64,000 nucleotides of DNA, taken from an uncultured Bacteroidales bacterium (GTDB taxonomy: Bacteria > Bacteroidota > Bacteroidia > Bacteroidales > UBA932). The translations under genes were made by a program, and so were the position numbers. How positions within the stretch are numbered: position 1 is the stretch's first letter; each line of letters opens with the position of its first letter. The stretch covers positions 62,001 through 126,000 of the forward strand of contig CASEBV010000012.1 of assembly GCA_949286415.1 (NCBI GenBank). Direction: 5' to 3'. Below the pieces are notes generated by a model. The model saw only the letters and a list, made by a program, of their open reading frames with translations, searched no databases and was not told the DNA's origin. Positions 44,439 to 54,273 of the stretch are shown piece by piece.

Positions 44439-45104
44439 TTAGTCCAGCATGACGACGGCAACCGACCTGTGGCTGAACACGAGTTTCACAGTGTCTTCTG
44501 ATGCTCTGTTGAGGGTCGCCTTCCACCAGTTGTCAAAGACAACATTGTCTGTCGGCCAGACAAGCCCTTCCGAATGTATCCGCAGAGAACTGTCGGGAGA
44601 GAATATGGATACGCTTCTTCCTTCTCCGCATTGAAATTCCGCGGTGTCTGTAAGCGGAAAGATTGTCTCATAGTCGGATATGATGTCGAAGGTCACCCCT
44701 CTGGCCTCCGGATTATACGAACGGGCGTACTCCATGAGAAGAGAAATATTTCCTATCGTATGGTCTGCCCGTCTGCCTGTCGCTCCGATTATGTGTATTT
44801 CGGATATGTCCGGGAATCTGCCGAGGGTGTATTCGAATGCCTTTGTCTGGTCATTTGTCTCCTGGTCGGGATTCCTGACAATGATGCCGGCGTACTCCTT
44901 CTGTCTCTTTTCCGAGAGTGAATCCATGTCTCCTACTATGGCATCAGGGATTCTCGCCTCTTCCGAAAGTGTCCGGGAGTATCTGAGATATCTGTCGAAT
45001 GCCCCGTCGCAGCAGATTATGTAGTCGGCATTACGGACAATATATTTCGGGTATTCTTTTTTGGGGAATTCTCCGTTTGCTATGATTACTGCACTTTTTC
45101 CCAT
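44439..45104 (-). CDS. Thiamine pyrophosphokinase
   Basis: The 221-residue enzyme makes thiamine diphosphate from thiamine and ATP. Visible are ADYIICCDGAFDRYL, the AIVGDMDSLSE aspartate motif, DQETNDQTKAFEY and GATGRRADHTIGN, the family's substrate and metal signatures. ATG at 45104 (MGKSAVIIANGEF) is the fitting start. It is the last gene after alaS and the lptG-fmt fusion, 5 bases downstream of the latter. Confidence 0.93.
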   Translation of the reverse strand: MGKSAVIIANGEFPKKEYPKYIVRNADYIICCDGAFDRYLRYSRTLSEEARIPDAIVGDMDSLSEKRQKEYAGIIVRNPDQETNDQTKAFEYTLGRFPDISEIHIIGATGRRADHTIGNISLLMEYARSYNPEARGVTFDIISDYETIFPLTDTAEFQCGEGRSVSIFSPDSSLRIHSEGLVWPTDNVVFDNWWKATLNRASEDTVKLVFSHRSVAVVMLD

Positions 45105-45109
45105 CGTGT

Positions 45110-47593
45110 TCAGATTTTCATTTTGCCGGTTTCCTCCTGGGCGGGAATGACTTTCCATATCTGGGGATCCCTGAATCCTGCCAGAAAGTCCCTTATGCCC
45201 ATGCGTTTCTTTCCTGACATCTGAAGCTCTGTGACGGATATTGCCCCGTCCCCGGAAGTTACGGCCATCCATGATTTCCCGTCAGAGAGGATTGTTCCCG
45301 GTGCAGGCTTTGCCGCAGATGCGGATGTGGATTTGCCGTCTGATGCCGCCATCAGAGCAGCCAGCTCTTCCTCTGTCAGTTTCTCGCTTCTGTATATCTT
45401 GACCTGGACCGGAGCACTGTCCTCTTTCCCGATTTCCATATATGCTCCTGGATAAGGGGACAGCCCTCGGATGAGATTGTATATGTCTTTGGCCGGCATA
45501 TTCCAATTGATCCGGCACAGTTCTTTCGTCAGTTTAGGTGCCGGCTTGAGCACTTCGTCTCCCTGGATGAAACTTTTCTGAAGGCGCAGCTCGACATTCC
45601 CTTCGATAATTGTCTCGACGGTCTGCACGACAACCTTGGAGCCGAGGTCCATGAGCCTGTCATGCAGGTCTCCGGCTGTGTCTGTGTCAGATATCCGGCA
45701 CTGCTCCCTGAAAATGATGTGTCCGGTGTCCATGCCGTCGTCTATCATGAAAGTGGTGACTCCGGACATATGTTCCCCGTTTATTATTGCCCAGTTGATC
45801 GGCGCTGCACCCCGGTATTGAGGAAGCAGGGCGGCGTGAAGGTTGAATGTGCCGAGTCTCGGTATCTCCCAGACGGCTTTGGGAAGCATGCGGAATGCCA
45901 CTACGACAAAGATATCGGGCCTCCATGCCTTCAGGGCCTCAATGAATTCAGGATCTTTCAGCGAGAGAGGCTGCAGTACCGGAATTCCGTGCTCCACTGC
46001 ATATTTCTTTACGGGGCTTTCATTGACTTTCAGCCCTCTGCCGCTGGCCTTGTCTGCCACAGTGACGACTCCGACAACATGATATCCTTGCCTTATCAGT
46101 TCATCAAGAGGGGCGACGGCAAATTCCGGCGTGCCCATGTAGACTATGCGTGTCTTTCTTATGCTTCCCATTATTTTCATCTTTGCTTTCTTGAACCATG
46201 TCTTCATGCTGTCGGTGCTGAAAATGGACGAGTCGTTGATGGCTTTCCATGTAAGGAAGATGCCTATCGGGAACAGCACGTATGATGATATGAATACTCC
46301 TCCGGCTGCGGATATGGCTCCGTCATTCGCAAGTTTGGTTCCGGATATGTCTATGACCCAATAAAATACGAAGAACAGCACGGATATGATGGCCGGAGTT
46401 CCCAGTCCCCCCTTGCGTATCAGGGCCCCGAGCGGTGCGCCTATGAAGAAAAATATAAAGCAGGCGATTGCCACGGCGAATTTCTTGAGCTGCTCGACAT
46501 CGATTCTCCGGAGTGTATAGGTATAGTAATATGTTTCTCTTGAGAAAGTGGTGAGCTGGGATATGAACTCATTGGTATGTGAAATGGCCTTTTCGTATCC
46601 TTTGATTTCCTTGTCGAGACTTTCCCATTCACCTGCGCCTTCATACTTGAACGGGACACTTATGCTGCTGTGTATGGATGTGTCGAGCTGACGGCTGTAT
46701 GAAAGTATTCCGCTTTTCATCAGCCTGTCCAGATGGTCGGCCTTCGCTTCGGCCCGAATATTCCCGATTGAATCCTTTCCATGTGTCAGCTGCTTGAGAT
46801 TCATGGACTTGACCTGATCTCCGAATCTGTCTTCGTCAGACTTCTGGAAAGCATAGTTTTCAAGAGGAATGACGAGCTGCTGGCTGCTGAATTCTGATTT
46901 CTGCAGCTGCAGGGTCGTGTCTCTGAATTTTCTTGTGTTGGTCTCTTCGTAGTTGGCTCCGTTGTAAAGGATGAATGTCAGGTAGCTCTTGTCCTTGGAC
47001 ATGTTCATCACTGCGGAGTCGGCCAGCGTGAGGCTGGTGTTTCCCCTCCTGTCCTTGTGCCCGTAAACCATGACATCATGCATCATGCCGGTCTCTTCGT
47101 TCCTTGAGGCTACGCGGAGAGTATAGCCTTCGATGCCGTCATAGAAAGTCCCTGTGGGAATCTTGATTTCCTCTTTGGTCTTCCCTATGTCGTCCCTTAG
47201 TGTATATATCTTGTTATACGCAATAGGGACGAGGTCATTGGTGGCGAAGAATGTGCCGACGCTTATGATGAATGACGTGATGACAAGCGGAGCAAGTACC
47301 CTGCTCAAGGATATGCCGGCCGCCTTGATGGCAAGCAGTTCGTTGTTTTCACCCAGGGTCCCGAGTGTCATCATGGATGACAGCAGGGTCGCAAGAGGCA
47401 GCGACAGCGGCATGAGCGTCGCGCATCCCCATCCGAGAAATTCAAGAATGACCTTGAAGCTCAGCCCTTTCCCTACGAGTTCATCAATATACAGCCACAG
47501 GAACTGCATCATGAGGATGAAGATGACGACGAAGAGGATCGCGAAGAACGGTCCTATGAATGACTTCAGTATGAAAATGTCGAGCTTCTTCAT
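45110..47593 (-). CDS. Fusion of LptG-type LPS-export permease and methionyl-tRNA formyltransferase
   Basis: One 827-residue frame joins two unrelated proteins. Residues ~1-460 are an LptF/LptG permease: KKLDIFILKSFIGPFFAILF, three N-terminal helices, a periplasmic domain (~105-345), and C-terminal helices from FAVAIACFIFFFIGAPLGAL. Residues ~480-825 are methionyl-tRNA formyltransferase: KTRIVYMGTPEFAVAPLDEL, and NLHAALLPQYRGAAPINWAI with catalytic Asn and His and the later Asp in DDGMDTGHII. The C-terminal OB fold follows. The linker is about 20 charged residues. An internal ATG at 46171 could start Fmt alone. Both halves look complete and functional. alaS lies upstream, thiamine pyrophosphokinase downstream. 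Confidence 0.9.
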   Translation of the reverse strand: MKKLDIFILKSFIGPFFAILFVVIFILMMQFLWLYIDELVGKGLSFKVILEFLGWGCATLMPLSLPLATLLSSMMTLGTLGENNELLAIKAAGISLSRVLAPLVITSFIISVGTFFATNDLVPIAYNKIYTLRDDIGKTKEEIKIPTGTFYDGIEGYTLRVASRNEETGMMHDVMVYGHKDRRGNTSLTLADSAVMNMSKDKSYLTFILYNGANYEETNTRKFRDTTLQLQKSEFSSQQLVIPLENYAFQKSDEDRFGDQVKSMNLKQLTHGKDSIGNIRAEAKADHLDRLMKSGILSYSRQLDTSIHSSISVPFKYEGAGEWESLDKEIKGYEKAISHTNEFISQLTTFSRETYYYTYTLRRIDVEQLKKFAVAIACFIFFFIGAPLGALIRKGGLGTPAIISVLFFVFYWVIDISGTKLANDGAISAAGGVFISSYVLFPIGIFLTWKAINDSSIFSTDSMKTWFKKAKMKIMGSIRKTRIVYMGTPEFAVAPLDELIRQGYHVVGVVTVADKASGRGLKVNESPVKKYAVEHGIPVLQPLSLKDPEFIEALKAWRPDIFVVVAFRMLPKAVWEIPRLGTFNLHAALLPQYRGAAPINWAIINGEHMSGVTTFMIDDGMDTGHIIFREQCRISDTDTAGDLHDRLMDLGSKVVVQTVETIIEGNVELRLQKSFIQGDEVLKPAPKLTKELCRINWNMPAKDIYNLIRGLSPYPGAYMEIGKEDSAPVQVKIYRSEKLTEEELAALMAASDGKSTSASAAKPAPGTILSDGKSWMAVTSGDGAISVTELQMSGKKRMGIRDFLAGFRDPQIWKVIPAQEETGKMKI

Positions 47594-47632
47594 CTGCCTG
47601 GATTTGCCTGACCACAAGGAGGCCGGTCCATT

Positions 47633-50257
47633 TTATCTGACTGCAAGTTCTATCATTGTGTCAAGGGCATCCTTGAGTCCGGCTGTGTCCTTGCCTCCGG
47701 CCGTGGCAAGGCCTGGCTGGCCTCCGCCTCCTCCGAGGATAGCCTTTGCGGCTGCCTTTATGTCCCTGGAAGCATTGTGCCCTGCCTCCACAAGGTCCGG
47801 CGAATACATCAGAAGGAGCTGCGGCTTGCCCTGATATTCAAATGCTCCGGCTACAACCATGTTGACCGTCTCTTTCTGGAGCATCATGGCTGCATTCTTG
47901 AGCATTGCTGGATCTATGCTGTGGGTGAAGGTCACCACATTCACTCCATTAATGAGTCTGCTTATCTCGGTCAGCGTCTTTTTCAGTGCCGCAGCCTTTT
48001 CCTTTGCATTGGCTTCTATTTCCTTCTTGAAATGCTCATTCTCCTCAATCAGTTTCTTTACCGAGGCGGCGAGGTCCGGTGCATTGTTGAAGAGGGCTCT
48101 CGCTGAGCGGAACATGGTCTCCATCACATCCACAACGTTTTCCGCATCCTCGCCTGTGGCGGCCTCAATGCGTCGGATGCCTGCCGCTATGGCCGATTCG
48201 GACACTATTTTGAAGAACCCGATCTGTCCTGTGGCTGCTGCATGTGTTCCGCCGCAGAGTTCTATGGAATCACCGAATCTGACCATCCTTACCCTGTCCC
48301 CGTATTTTTCTCCGAAGAGAGCCATCGCCCCGGCGGCCTTTGCCTCTTCCATGGTGGCGGCCCTGTTCTCCTGAAGAGGGCTGTTGAGCCTGATGAGTTC
48401 GTTTACCCTTCTCTCCACGCGGTCAATCTGTTCGTCGGAAAGCTTCTCGAAATGGGAGAAGTCGAATCTGAAATAGGTAGGCGCCACATACGAGCCCTTC
48501 TGCTCCACATGAGAACCGAGAATCTCTCTCAATGCCTTGTGCAGCAGGTGTGTGGCGGTGTGGTTGGAGGCTATTTTCCTCCTCCTTGCCTCATCCACCT
48601 GAAGCGTGAATGCCCCGTTGCAGTCTGCGGGTATCTTTTCTGCAATATGGATGGTGAGGTTGTTTTCCTTTATGGTGTTGAGTATTCTGACCTGTTCCCC
48701 GTCGGCGGCTGTGACTGTCCCGGTGTCTCCGACCTGTCCTCCCATCTCGGCATAGAACGGTGTCTTGTCAAAGACGAGCTGGTACATGACTTTGTTCTTT
48801 GCCTTGACGGTGCGGTGGCGGACCAGGGATGCCCCGCTGACTACAGTCGTGTCATATCCGTCAAATTCGACATTGTCGCATTTGTGGAACTCGACCCAGT
48901 CCCCGGATTCAAGCGCCGTAGCGTTTCTCGCCCTTTCCTTCTGTTTCTGCAGCTCCTTTTCAAAGCCTTCGATATCAATTGTATAGCCGTTTTCTGAAGC
49001 AATGAGCTCGCTGAGGTCTATTGGGAATCCGTATGTGTCGTACAGTACAAATGCATCTTCCCCTGAAATTACTTTTGTGTCCGATGACTTGGCCATGATG
49101 CTGTCCATCAATCTTATTCCTCTGTCAAGTGTACGCAGGAACGCCATTTCTTCTTCTCTGATGACCTTTTCGATGAGGGCCTGCTGGCTTGCGATTTCCG
49201 GATAGAATTGTCCCATGTCGTCCACAAGCTGTCCGACAAGCCTGCAGAGGAACGGCTCGTTGAATCCGAGGAAAGTGTATCCGTAGCGGACTGCCCTCCT
49301 GAGGATTCTCCTGATGACATATCCGGCCTTGACATTTGACGGGAGCTGGCCGTCCGCTATGGAGAAACTTATTGCGCGGATGTGGTCTGCGATTACCCTC
49401 ATTGCCACTTCCGTCTTCTCGGACTCATGATATCCGTGTCCGGAGAGTTCTTCTATCCTGTGAATCATTCCGGTGAAGACGTCGGTGTCATAGTTGCTTG
49501 TCTTTCCCTGGAGGGTCATGCACAGCCTCTCGAATCCCATTCCCGTGTCGACATTCTTGTTCGGAAGCGGCTCAAGATGCCCGTCTGCCTTGCGGTTGAA
49601 CTGCATGAAGACAAGGTTCCAGATTTCTATCACAAGGTGGTGGCCCTTGTTGACAAGCTCGCGTCCCGGTATCTCTTTCCTCTCCCCGTCGCTCCTGAGG
49701 TCGATATGGATTTCGCTGCATGGGCCGCATGGACCGGTGTCGCCCATTTCCCAGAAATTGTCATGCCTGTTGCCGAAGAGAATCCTGTCCTCCGGGAGAT
49801 ATTTCTTCCATTCCATGAGGGCTTCGGCATCCATTTCAGTGTGGTCTGCCGCATCCCCTTCGAATACTGTCGCATAGAGCCTGTTCTTGTCAATCCGGTA
49901 AACCTCTGTCAGAAGTTCCCAGGCCCATGCTATGGCTTCTTTCTTGAAATAGTCCCCGAAGCTCCAGTTGCCGAGCATTTCAAACATGGTGTGGTGGTAC
50001 GAATCATGCCCCACTTCTTCGAGGTCATTATGTTTCCCGCTGACTCTCAGACATTTCTGACTGTCAGTAACTCTCTTGTATTTCGGTGTGCTGTTGCCGA
50101 GAAACCAGTCCTTGAACTGGTTCATGCCGGCATTGGTGAACATCAGTGTCGGATCGTTTTTCACGACCATGGGTGCCGACGGGACAACTGTGTGCCCCTT
50201 GGATGCGAAAAAGTCCAGGAAAGCCTGTCTTATTTCTTTTGAAGTCATATTGCTCAT
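47633..50257 (-). CDS. alaS: Alanyl-tRNA synthetase
   Basis: The 874-residue class II synthetase has the aminoacylation domain ([31 protein letters not shown]), the tRNA-recognition region, and the editing domain with [12 protein letters not shown] and [13 protein letters not shown] (zinc ligands). A coiled C-terminal C-Ala part ends in the Gly-rich [17 protein letters not shown] block. ATG at 50257 is used; a TTG five codons earlier is possible. The fusion gene starts 39 bases downstream. A TAATTTTG element is at 50301-50308. Confidence 0.97.
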   Translation of the reverse strand: MSNMTSKEIRQAFLDFFASKGHTVVPSAPMVVKNDPTLMFTNAGMNQFKDWFLGNSTPKYKRVTDSQKCLRVSGKHNDLEEVGHDSYHHTMFEMLGNWSFGDYFKKEAIAWAWELLTEVYRIDKNRLYATVFEGDAADHTEMDAEALMEWKKYLPEDRILFGNRHDNFWEMGDTGPCGPCSEIHIDLRSDGERKEIPGRELVNKGHHLVIEIWNLVFMQFNRKADGHLEPLPNKNVDTGMGFERLCMTLQGKTSNYDTDVFTGMIHRIEELSGHGYHESEKTEVAMRVIADHIRAISFSIADGQLPSNVKAGYVIRRILRRAVRYGYTFLGFNEPFLCRLVGQLVDDMGQFYPEIASQQALIEKVIREEEMAFLRTLDRGIRLMDSIMAKSSDTKVISGEDAFVLYDTYGFPIDLSELIASENGYTIDIEGFEKELQKQKERARNATALESGDWVEFHKCDNVEFDGYDTTVVSGASLVRHRTVKAKNKVMYQLVFDKTPFYAEMGGQVGDTGTVTAADGEQVRILNTIKENNLTIHIAEKIPADCNGAFTLQVDEARRRKIASNHTATHLLHKALREILGSHVEQKGSYVAPTYFRFDFSHFEKLSDEQIDRVERRVNELIRLNSPLQENRAATMEEAKAAGAMALFGEKYGDRVRMVRFGDSIELCGGTHAAATGQIGFFKIVSESAIAAGIRRIEAATGEDAENVVDVMETMFRSARALFNNAPDLAASVKKLIEENEHFKKEIEANAKEKAAALKKTLTEISRLINGVNVVTFTHSIDPAMLKNAAMMLQKETVNMVVAGAFEYQGKPQLLLMYSPDLVEAGHNASRDIKAAAKAILGGGGGQPGLATAGGKDTAGLKDALDTMIELAVR

Positions 50258-50300
50258 TGTATCTGTATCCAAATTACCGCGTATATTTTCAAATAACTCG

Positions 50301-50308
50301 CAAAATTA
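50301..50308 (-). promoter_or_regulatory. Promoter -7 element (TAATTTTG) of alaS
   Basis: A minus-strand TAnnTTTG match 44 bases before the alaS ATG, divergent from the element at 50332-50339. Confidence 0.55.
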
Positions 50309-50331
50309 TAACTTTTTTGCAAATAATGGAC

Positions 50332-50339
50332 TATATTTG
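50332..50339 (+). promoter_or_regulatory. Promoter -7 element (TATATTTG) of the M23 peptidase operon
   Basis: A perfect TAnnTTTG match ends only 4 bases before the ATG at 50344. If used, the transcript would be leaderless or nearly so. Confidence 0.55.
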
Positions 50340-50343
50340 CGCC

Positions 50344-51321
50344 ATGTCAAAAAACTGGAAGTACAGATTCAACAACGACACCCTTTCATACGAGATGGTG
50401 AGGGAGCGTACTGCCCGCCGTCGTGTTTTCAAGAGTATCTTTCTGTTTCTGGGCAGCATTGCGGCTACATTCCTGTATGCGTGGATATATACTTCAGTAC
50501 TCGGGAAGGAGCTTCCGAAGACGGTCATCATCAAGAAAAACAATGCGAAGTGGAGCTCCCGCGTGGAAATGATGAACCGTCAGCTTGACAGATATGACGA
50601 GCTCCTTCAGGCATTGTCAGTCAGAGACAACGACATCTACCGGGCAGTGTTCGGCATGTACGAGATTCCCGCAGAAGTCCGGAATGCCGGCTTCGGGGGA
50701 GTCAACAGATATTCTTACCTTGACTATGGCGGCGGCTCGGGTCTTCTCAAGAAAACCGTAGTGCGGCTGGATGTGCTTACCAAGAAGACATACCTGCAGA
50801 GCAAGTCGTTTGACGAGATTGCGGCAGTGGCGAAACATTCCGGGGATATGGTGCTCTGCGTACCTGCCCTTGCGCCGATATGCCCGGTACCCGGTTCATA
50901 TCATATCTCAAGTTATTATGGCCGGCGTACGGATCCGGTCTACGGGAGGACGGCCTTCCACGAGGGCATAGATTTCGCCATGCCTTCAGGCAACGGCATA
51001 TATTCCACTGCCGACGGAGTGGTCGAGAGAGTCCGCCATGATTTCTACGGCTATGGAAACTCTGTCATAGTTGACCACGGATTCGGCTACAAGACGAGGT
51101 ATGCCCACATGAAGTCCATCTCGGTGCATGAGGGAGATGTTGTCAAAAGAGGCTCTTTCCTGGGGCTTTCCGGCAATTCGGGCAAGTCCACGGGCCCGCA
51201 CCTGCACTATGAAGTCATTTATAAGGGAAGGCAGGTCAATCCTATAAACTATCTTGATCTGTCCATGGATCCGTCTGAATACATGTCTCTTGTGGACAAA
51301 GTCAAAAGCGAGCAGTCATGA
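50344..51321 (+). CDS. Membrane-anchored M23 family metallopeptidase
   Basis: The 325-residue protein has a basic cytoplasmic head (~1-35), one membrane helix (FLFLGSIAATFLYAWIYTSVL), a linker and an M23 domain (~185-300). The zinc site is intact: H-x-G-x-D in FHEGIDFAMP, H in YAHMKSI and HLH in GPHLHYEVI. It would cut peptidoglycan cross-bridges or stems in the periplasm. The next gene is a paralogue with a 4-base overlap. The transcript may be leaderless (see promoter). Confidence 0.93.
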   Translation: MSKNWKYRFNNDTLSYEMVRERTARRRVFKSIFLFLGSIAATFLYAWIYTSVLGKELPKTVIIKKNNAKWSSRVEMMNRQLDRYDELLQALSVRDNDIYRAVFGMYEIPAEVRNAGFGGVNRYSYLDYGGGSGLLKKTVVRLDVLTKKTYLQSKSFDEIAAVAKHSGDMVLCVPALAPICPVPGSYHISSYYGRRTDPVYGRTAFHEGIDFAMPSGNGIYSTADGVVERVRHDFYGYGNSVIVDHGFGYKTRYAHMKSISVHEGDVVKRGSFLGLSGNSGKSTGPHLHYEVIYKGRQVNPINYLDLSMDPSEYMSLVDKVKSEQS

Positions 51322-52268
51322 CGGGCCGGTATGAAATCGACAAGGATGACTTCAGAATCAGGAAAGTCCGTCCTTCTGCCGCGAAAATCATACGCAGATG
51401 TCTGAAATATTTTTTTGTCAGCATCGCACTGGCGGTCATTTATTATGTCTTCTTTGCCCTGTTCTTCAGCACTGATGCGGAACGCCGTCTCAAGCAGGAG
51501 AACCGGATGTATGCCAAGCTTTATCCTGATATGGTGGAGAAAGAGGCTCTGCTCGGGGATGTAGTTTCCGGCCTTGAGGCCAGGGACAACGGCATATATA
51601 AGGAGATTTTCAATTCGTCGTCACCGCTCGCTCCCGATTTCGGATATGCTTTCTTTGTCGAGTCCGGAGACTCTGTCTCTGATGAAGGAATAGTCAGATA
51701 TACGGAGGCAAAGCTCCGTAATGCCGTCAGGGGAGCGGCGGAAGTGGATGCCGTGCTGCATGAGATTCTTGAAAAGTGCGTTGACCTCCAGGACTCCCTG
51801 CCGCCTCTTGTGCTGCCGCTCAAAGATTTTCCTTATGTCCAGACAGGGGCGTCGACCGGGCAGAAAATGAGTCCGTTCTACAAGGTCTACCAGAAGCATA
51901 ACGGGCTTGACATGATTGTCCCTTCAGGCACTCCGGTATATTCTCCGGCTGACGGTGTTGTCCTCAGGACAGTCCGTTCCGGCCGTGAGTCAGGCAATGT
52001 CCTTGAAATCGATCACGGGAACGGATATGTCACGCGCTATGCCCATCTTAAGGAAATACTCGTGCGCAGGGGACGGGTAGTGAAGAAAGGGGATCTTGTG
52101 GCTACAACAGGTTCATCAGGCAAGTCATTTGCGCCGCATCTGCATTATGAAATAATAAGGGATACCATTCATGTCGACCCGGTGAATTATTTCTTCGGCT
52201 CCGTGTCTCCGGAAGAGTATGTCGAAATGATGATTCTCGGGGAGAGCGTAGCCCAGTCGATGGAGTGA
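51318..52268 (+). CDS. Membrane-anchored M23 family metallopeptidase (second paralogue)
   Basis: The 316-residue paralogue has the same plan: basic head with IIRRCLKYFFVSIALAVIYYVF as membrane helix, a linker, and an M23 domain (~190-300). The active site is complete: HNGLD, YAHLKEI and APHLHYEII. Sequence identity to the upstream gene is modest, mostly in the M23 fold, so the pair is an old tandem duplication. It overlaps the upstream stop (ATGA), and the two proteins may work as a pair. The MerR gene follows after 38 bases. Confidence 0.93.
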   Translation: MTGRYEIDKDDFRIRKVRPSAAKIIRRCLKYFFVSIALAVIYYVFFALFFSTDAERRLKQENRMYAKLYPDMVEKEALLGDVVSGLEARDNGIYKEIFNSSSPLAPDFGYAFFVESGDSVSDEGIVRYTEAKLRNAVRGAAEVDAVLHEILEKCVDLQDSLPPLVLPLKDFPYVQTGASTGQKMSPFYKVYQKHNGLDMIVPSGTPVYSPADGVVLRTVRSGRESGNVLEIDHGNGYVTRYAHLKEILVRRGRVVKKGDLVATTGSSGKSFAPHLHYEIIRDTIHVDPVNYFFGSVSPEEYVEMMILGESVAQSME

Positions 52269-52306
52269 ATGCCAGGCTAAGCAGGAGTCTTATATGAGTA
52301 AGAGCA

Positions 52307-52624
52307 ATGGAAAAGCTGTATTATACTATTGGTGAAGTGGCTCGGATTCTCGGGGAGAATGTCTCCCTTGTGCGATTCTGGTCCGATTCGTTCCCCAAGC
52401 TGCTCCGGCCCCGGCGCAATGCCAAGGGCAACAGGCTGTATTCTCCGGAGGATGTGGAGACATTCCGTCAGATTCATTTTCTTGTCAAAGTCTGCGGGAT
52501 GACCCTCGGGGGTGCATACAGAAAGCTGCTCCAGGACAAGGACAAGGTCGGGCAGGCCGCCCGCATGATGGAGCTTCTCCTTAAACTCCGTTCGGAACTG
52601 GAAGAAACGCGGAAGAATCTGTAA
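52307..52624 (+). CDS. MerR family transcriptional regulator (short)
   Basis: The 105-residue protein is a single MerR-type winged helix: LYYTIGEVARILGENVSLVRFWSDSF (residues 3-29), NRLYSPEDVETFRQIHFLV and GMTLGGAYRKLL. The C-terminal helix is short, with no effector domain or cysteine cluster, so it is of the minimal, ligand-free type found widely in Bacteroidetes. Its targets are unknown. Its tight packing between the peptidase and Nif3-like genes is also seen in other Bacteroidales. Confidence 0.9.
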   Translation: MEKLYYTIGEVARILGENVSLVRFWSDSFPKLLRPRRNAKGNRLYSPEDVETFRQIHFLVKVCGMTLGGAYRKLLQDKDKVGQAARMMELLLKLRSELEETRKNL

Positions 52625-52637
52625 TTGTCAGAATGCC

Positions 52638-53423
52638 ATGGAAAAAATCAGAGTCAAGGATGTGACGGCGGCAATAGAGGAATTCGCCCCGCTGTCGCTG
52701 CAGGAAAAATGGGACAACAGCGGTCTGTGCATAGGGTCGCCTGATGCATCGGTGAGTTCGGTGCTGCTGGGGCTGGATTGTACGCCGGAGCTTGTGGATG
52801 AGGCGGTTTCGGTCGGGGCTGACATGATTGTGACCCACCATCCGCTGATATTTTCAGGGCTGAAGAAGATAGCTCCGGAGGACCCCGTCGGGCTGGCCGT
52901 GATGAAGGCGGTTTCGGCCGGGATTTCGGTCTATGCCGCCCATACTTCTGCGGACAAGGTGATTGCCGGAGTGAGCGGTGCGATGGCGCGCAGGCTGGGG
53001 CTCGTGAATATAGAAGTGCTTGATGCTGAAGATGACGGTGTGGGATTGGGCACAGTCGGAGATTTCCCGGAGCCGATGGATGCCCGTGCGGCAATAGAAT
53101 TTGTAAAGGAAAAATTCAATCTCGCGGCTGTACGGTCATCAAGACCTGTCGACTGTCTTATATCAAGGGTGGCGATGTGTGGCGGTGCCGGAGGCTCCCT
53201 CATCGGGAAGGCCGAGGAGGCGGGTGCGCAGCTGTATCTCTGCGGGGACATATCCTACCATCATTTTTTCACGAGGCCAGGCTTCATGATAATGGATGTC
53301 GGACATTATGAGAGTGAGATAGAGATAGTTGATATTTTATTTGCGCTGTTGAAGAAAAATTTTCCTACCTTTGCAGTCCGAATTACGGAGAATCTCCGCA
53401 GCAATCCGGTATATTATTTTTAA
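52638..53423 (+). CDS. Nif3-like dinuclear metal center protein (GTP cyclohydrolase I type 2 family)
   Basis: The 261-residue protein has the di-metal pattern of the family: the ADMIVTHHPLIFSGLK double His near residue 63, a DNSGLCIG opening, YAAHTSADK, and a later GGAGGSLI plus DVGHYESE segment contributing His/Glu ligands. It is the short form, lacking the ~100-residue PII-like insertion that longer Bacteroidetes members carry. The function is unsettled; a hydrolase on folate- or nucleotide-related compounds has been suggested. Its 3' end contains the promoter of the next gene. Confidence 0.93.
   Translation: MEKIRVKDVTAAIEEFAPLSLQEKWDNSGLCIGSPDASVSSVLLGLDCTPELVDEAVSVGADMIVTHHPLIFSGLKKIAPEDPVGLAVMKAVSAGISVYAAHTSADKVIAGVSGAMARRLGLVNIEVLDAEDDGVGLGTVGDFPEPMDARAAIEFVKEKFNLAAVRSSRPVDCLISRVAMCGGAGGSLIGKAEEAGAQLYLCGDISYHHFFTRPGFMIMDVGHYESEIEIVDILFALLKKNFPTFAVRITENLRSNPVYYF
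53366..53373 (+). promoter_or_regulatory. Promoter -7 element (TACCTTTG) inside the nif3-like 3' end
   Basis: A perfect TAnnTTTG match 85 bases before the zinc-ribbon gene, placed within the last codons of the nif3-like gene. Confidence 0.5.
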
Positions 53424-53458
53424 GTACAGTACTTTATAAAGATATTATTTTAAGCGAC

Positions 53459-54268
53459 ATGGCCAAAAAGACTAAAAAAATCGAGACTCCCATAGACCAG
53501 AGGGAGACTTTCGTGTCCATTCAGAAAAGTTTCGCTGATTCAGACTTGAGCGTTGAGGAGAAGCTCAAGACCTTGTATGCCCTGCAGCAGGCAGATACTG
53601 AAATAGACAAGATACTTCAGCTCCGCGGAGAACTTCCTGTCGAAGTGGAAAATCTTGAAAATGAGATAGCTGCCCTCAAAGCCAAGGCGGCCGGCATATC
53701 AGCGAGGATAGACGAGGCCACAAAGTCAATAGCCGAGTACAAGCATAATATCGTGGACTACAATGCCCAGATTGACAAATACAAATCCCAGCTGGACAAT
53801 GTGGCCAACAGCCGTGAATATGACTCACTCAACAAAGAGCTTGAGAATCTTGACCTTCTCTGTCAGATAGCCCAGAAGAATATAGACGAGACCAAGGCGG
53901 ACATTGCTTCCCGGAAGACCGACCTCGAGGCTCTGAAGGAAAAGACAGAGGTCAAGAACGAGGACCTCAAGGCCAAGAAGCAGGAGCTTGAGACAATAGT
54001 GGAGTCGACTTCCAGGGAGGAAGAAAAGCTCAGGGCCGGCCGCGATGCATGTGCGGCTAAGATTGATGCCAGGACGATGAGTGCATACGAGCGCATCAGG
54101 AACAGCTGTCACAATCATCTTGCGGTTGTTTCCGTGTTCAACGGCGACTCCTGCGGAGGATGTTTCAATACAATCCCTCCTCAGAGACTGATTGACATCG
54201 CATCAAACAGGAAAATGATTGTCTGTGAATATTGCGGCAGGATACTGGTCAATCCTGACTTTGAATAG
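53459..54268 (+). CDS. Coiled-coil protein with C4 zinc ribbon
   Basis: The 269-residue protein is mostly a charged coiled coil (residues ~40-210). It ends in a C4 zinc ribbon: CGGCFNTIPPQ and CEYCGRILV, two CxxC pairs 24 residues apart. This is the DUF164/C4-ribbon family of unknown function, some members of which interact with helicases or transcription factors. The dnaB gene starts 5 bases after its stop, suggesting a shared operon and possibly replication-related work. Confidence 0.93.
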   Translation: MAKKTKKIETPIDQRETFVSIQKSFADSDLSVEEKLKTLYALQQADTEIDKILQLRGELPVEVENLENEIAALKAKAAGISARIDEATKSIAEYKHNIVDYNAQIDKYKSQLDNVANSREYDSLNKELENLDLLCQIAQKNIDETKADIASRKTDLEALKEKTEVKNEDLKAKKQELETIVESTSREEEKLRAGRDACAAKIDARTMSAYERIRNSCHNHLAVVSVFNGDSCGGCFNTIPPQRLIDIASNRKMIVCEYCGRILVNPDFE

Positions 54269-54273
54269 GATTC

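Noticed and set aside
49382..50242. 286-codon plus-strand frame opposite alaS
   Set aside because: Lies entirely opposite the conserved N-terminal part of alanyl-tRNA synthetase and shows no family features.
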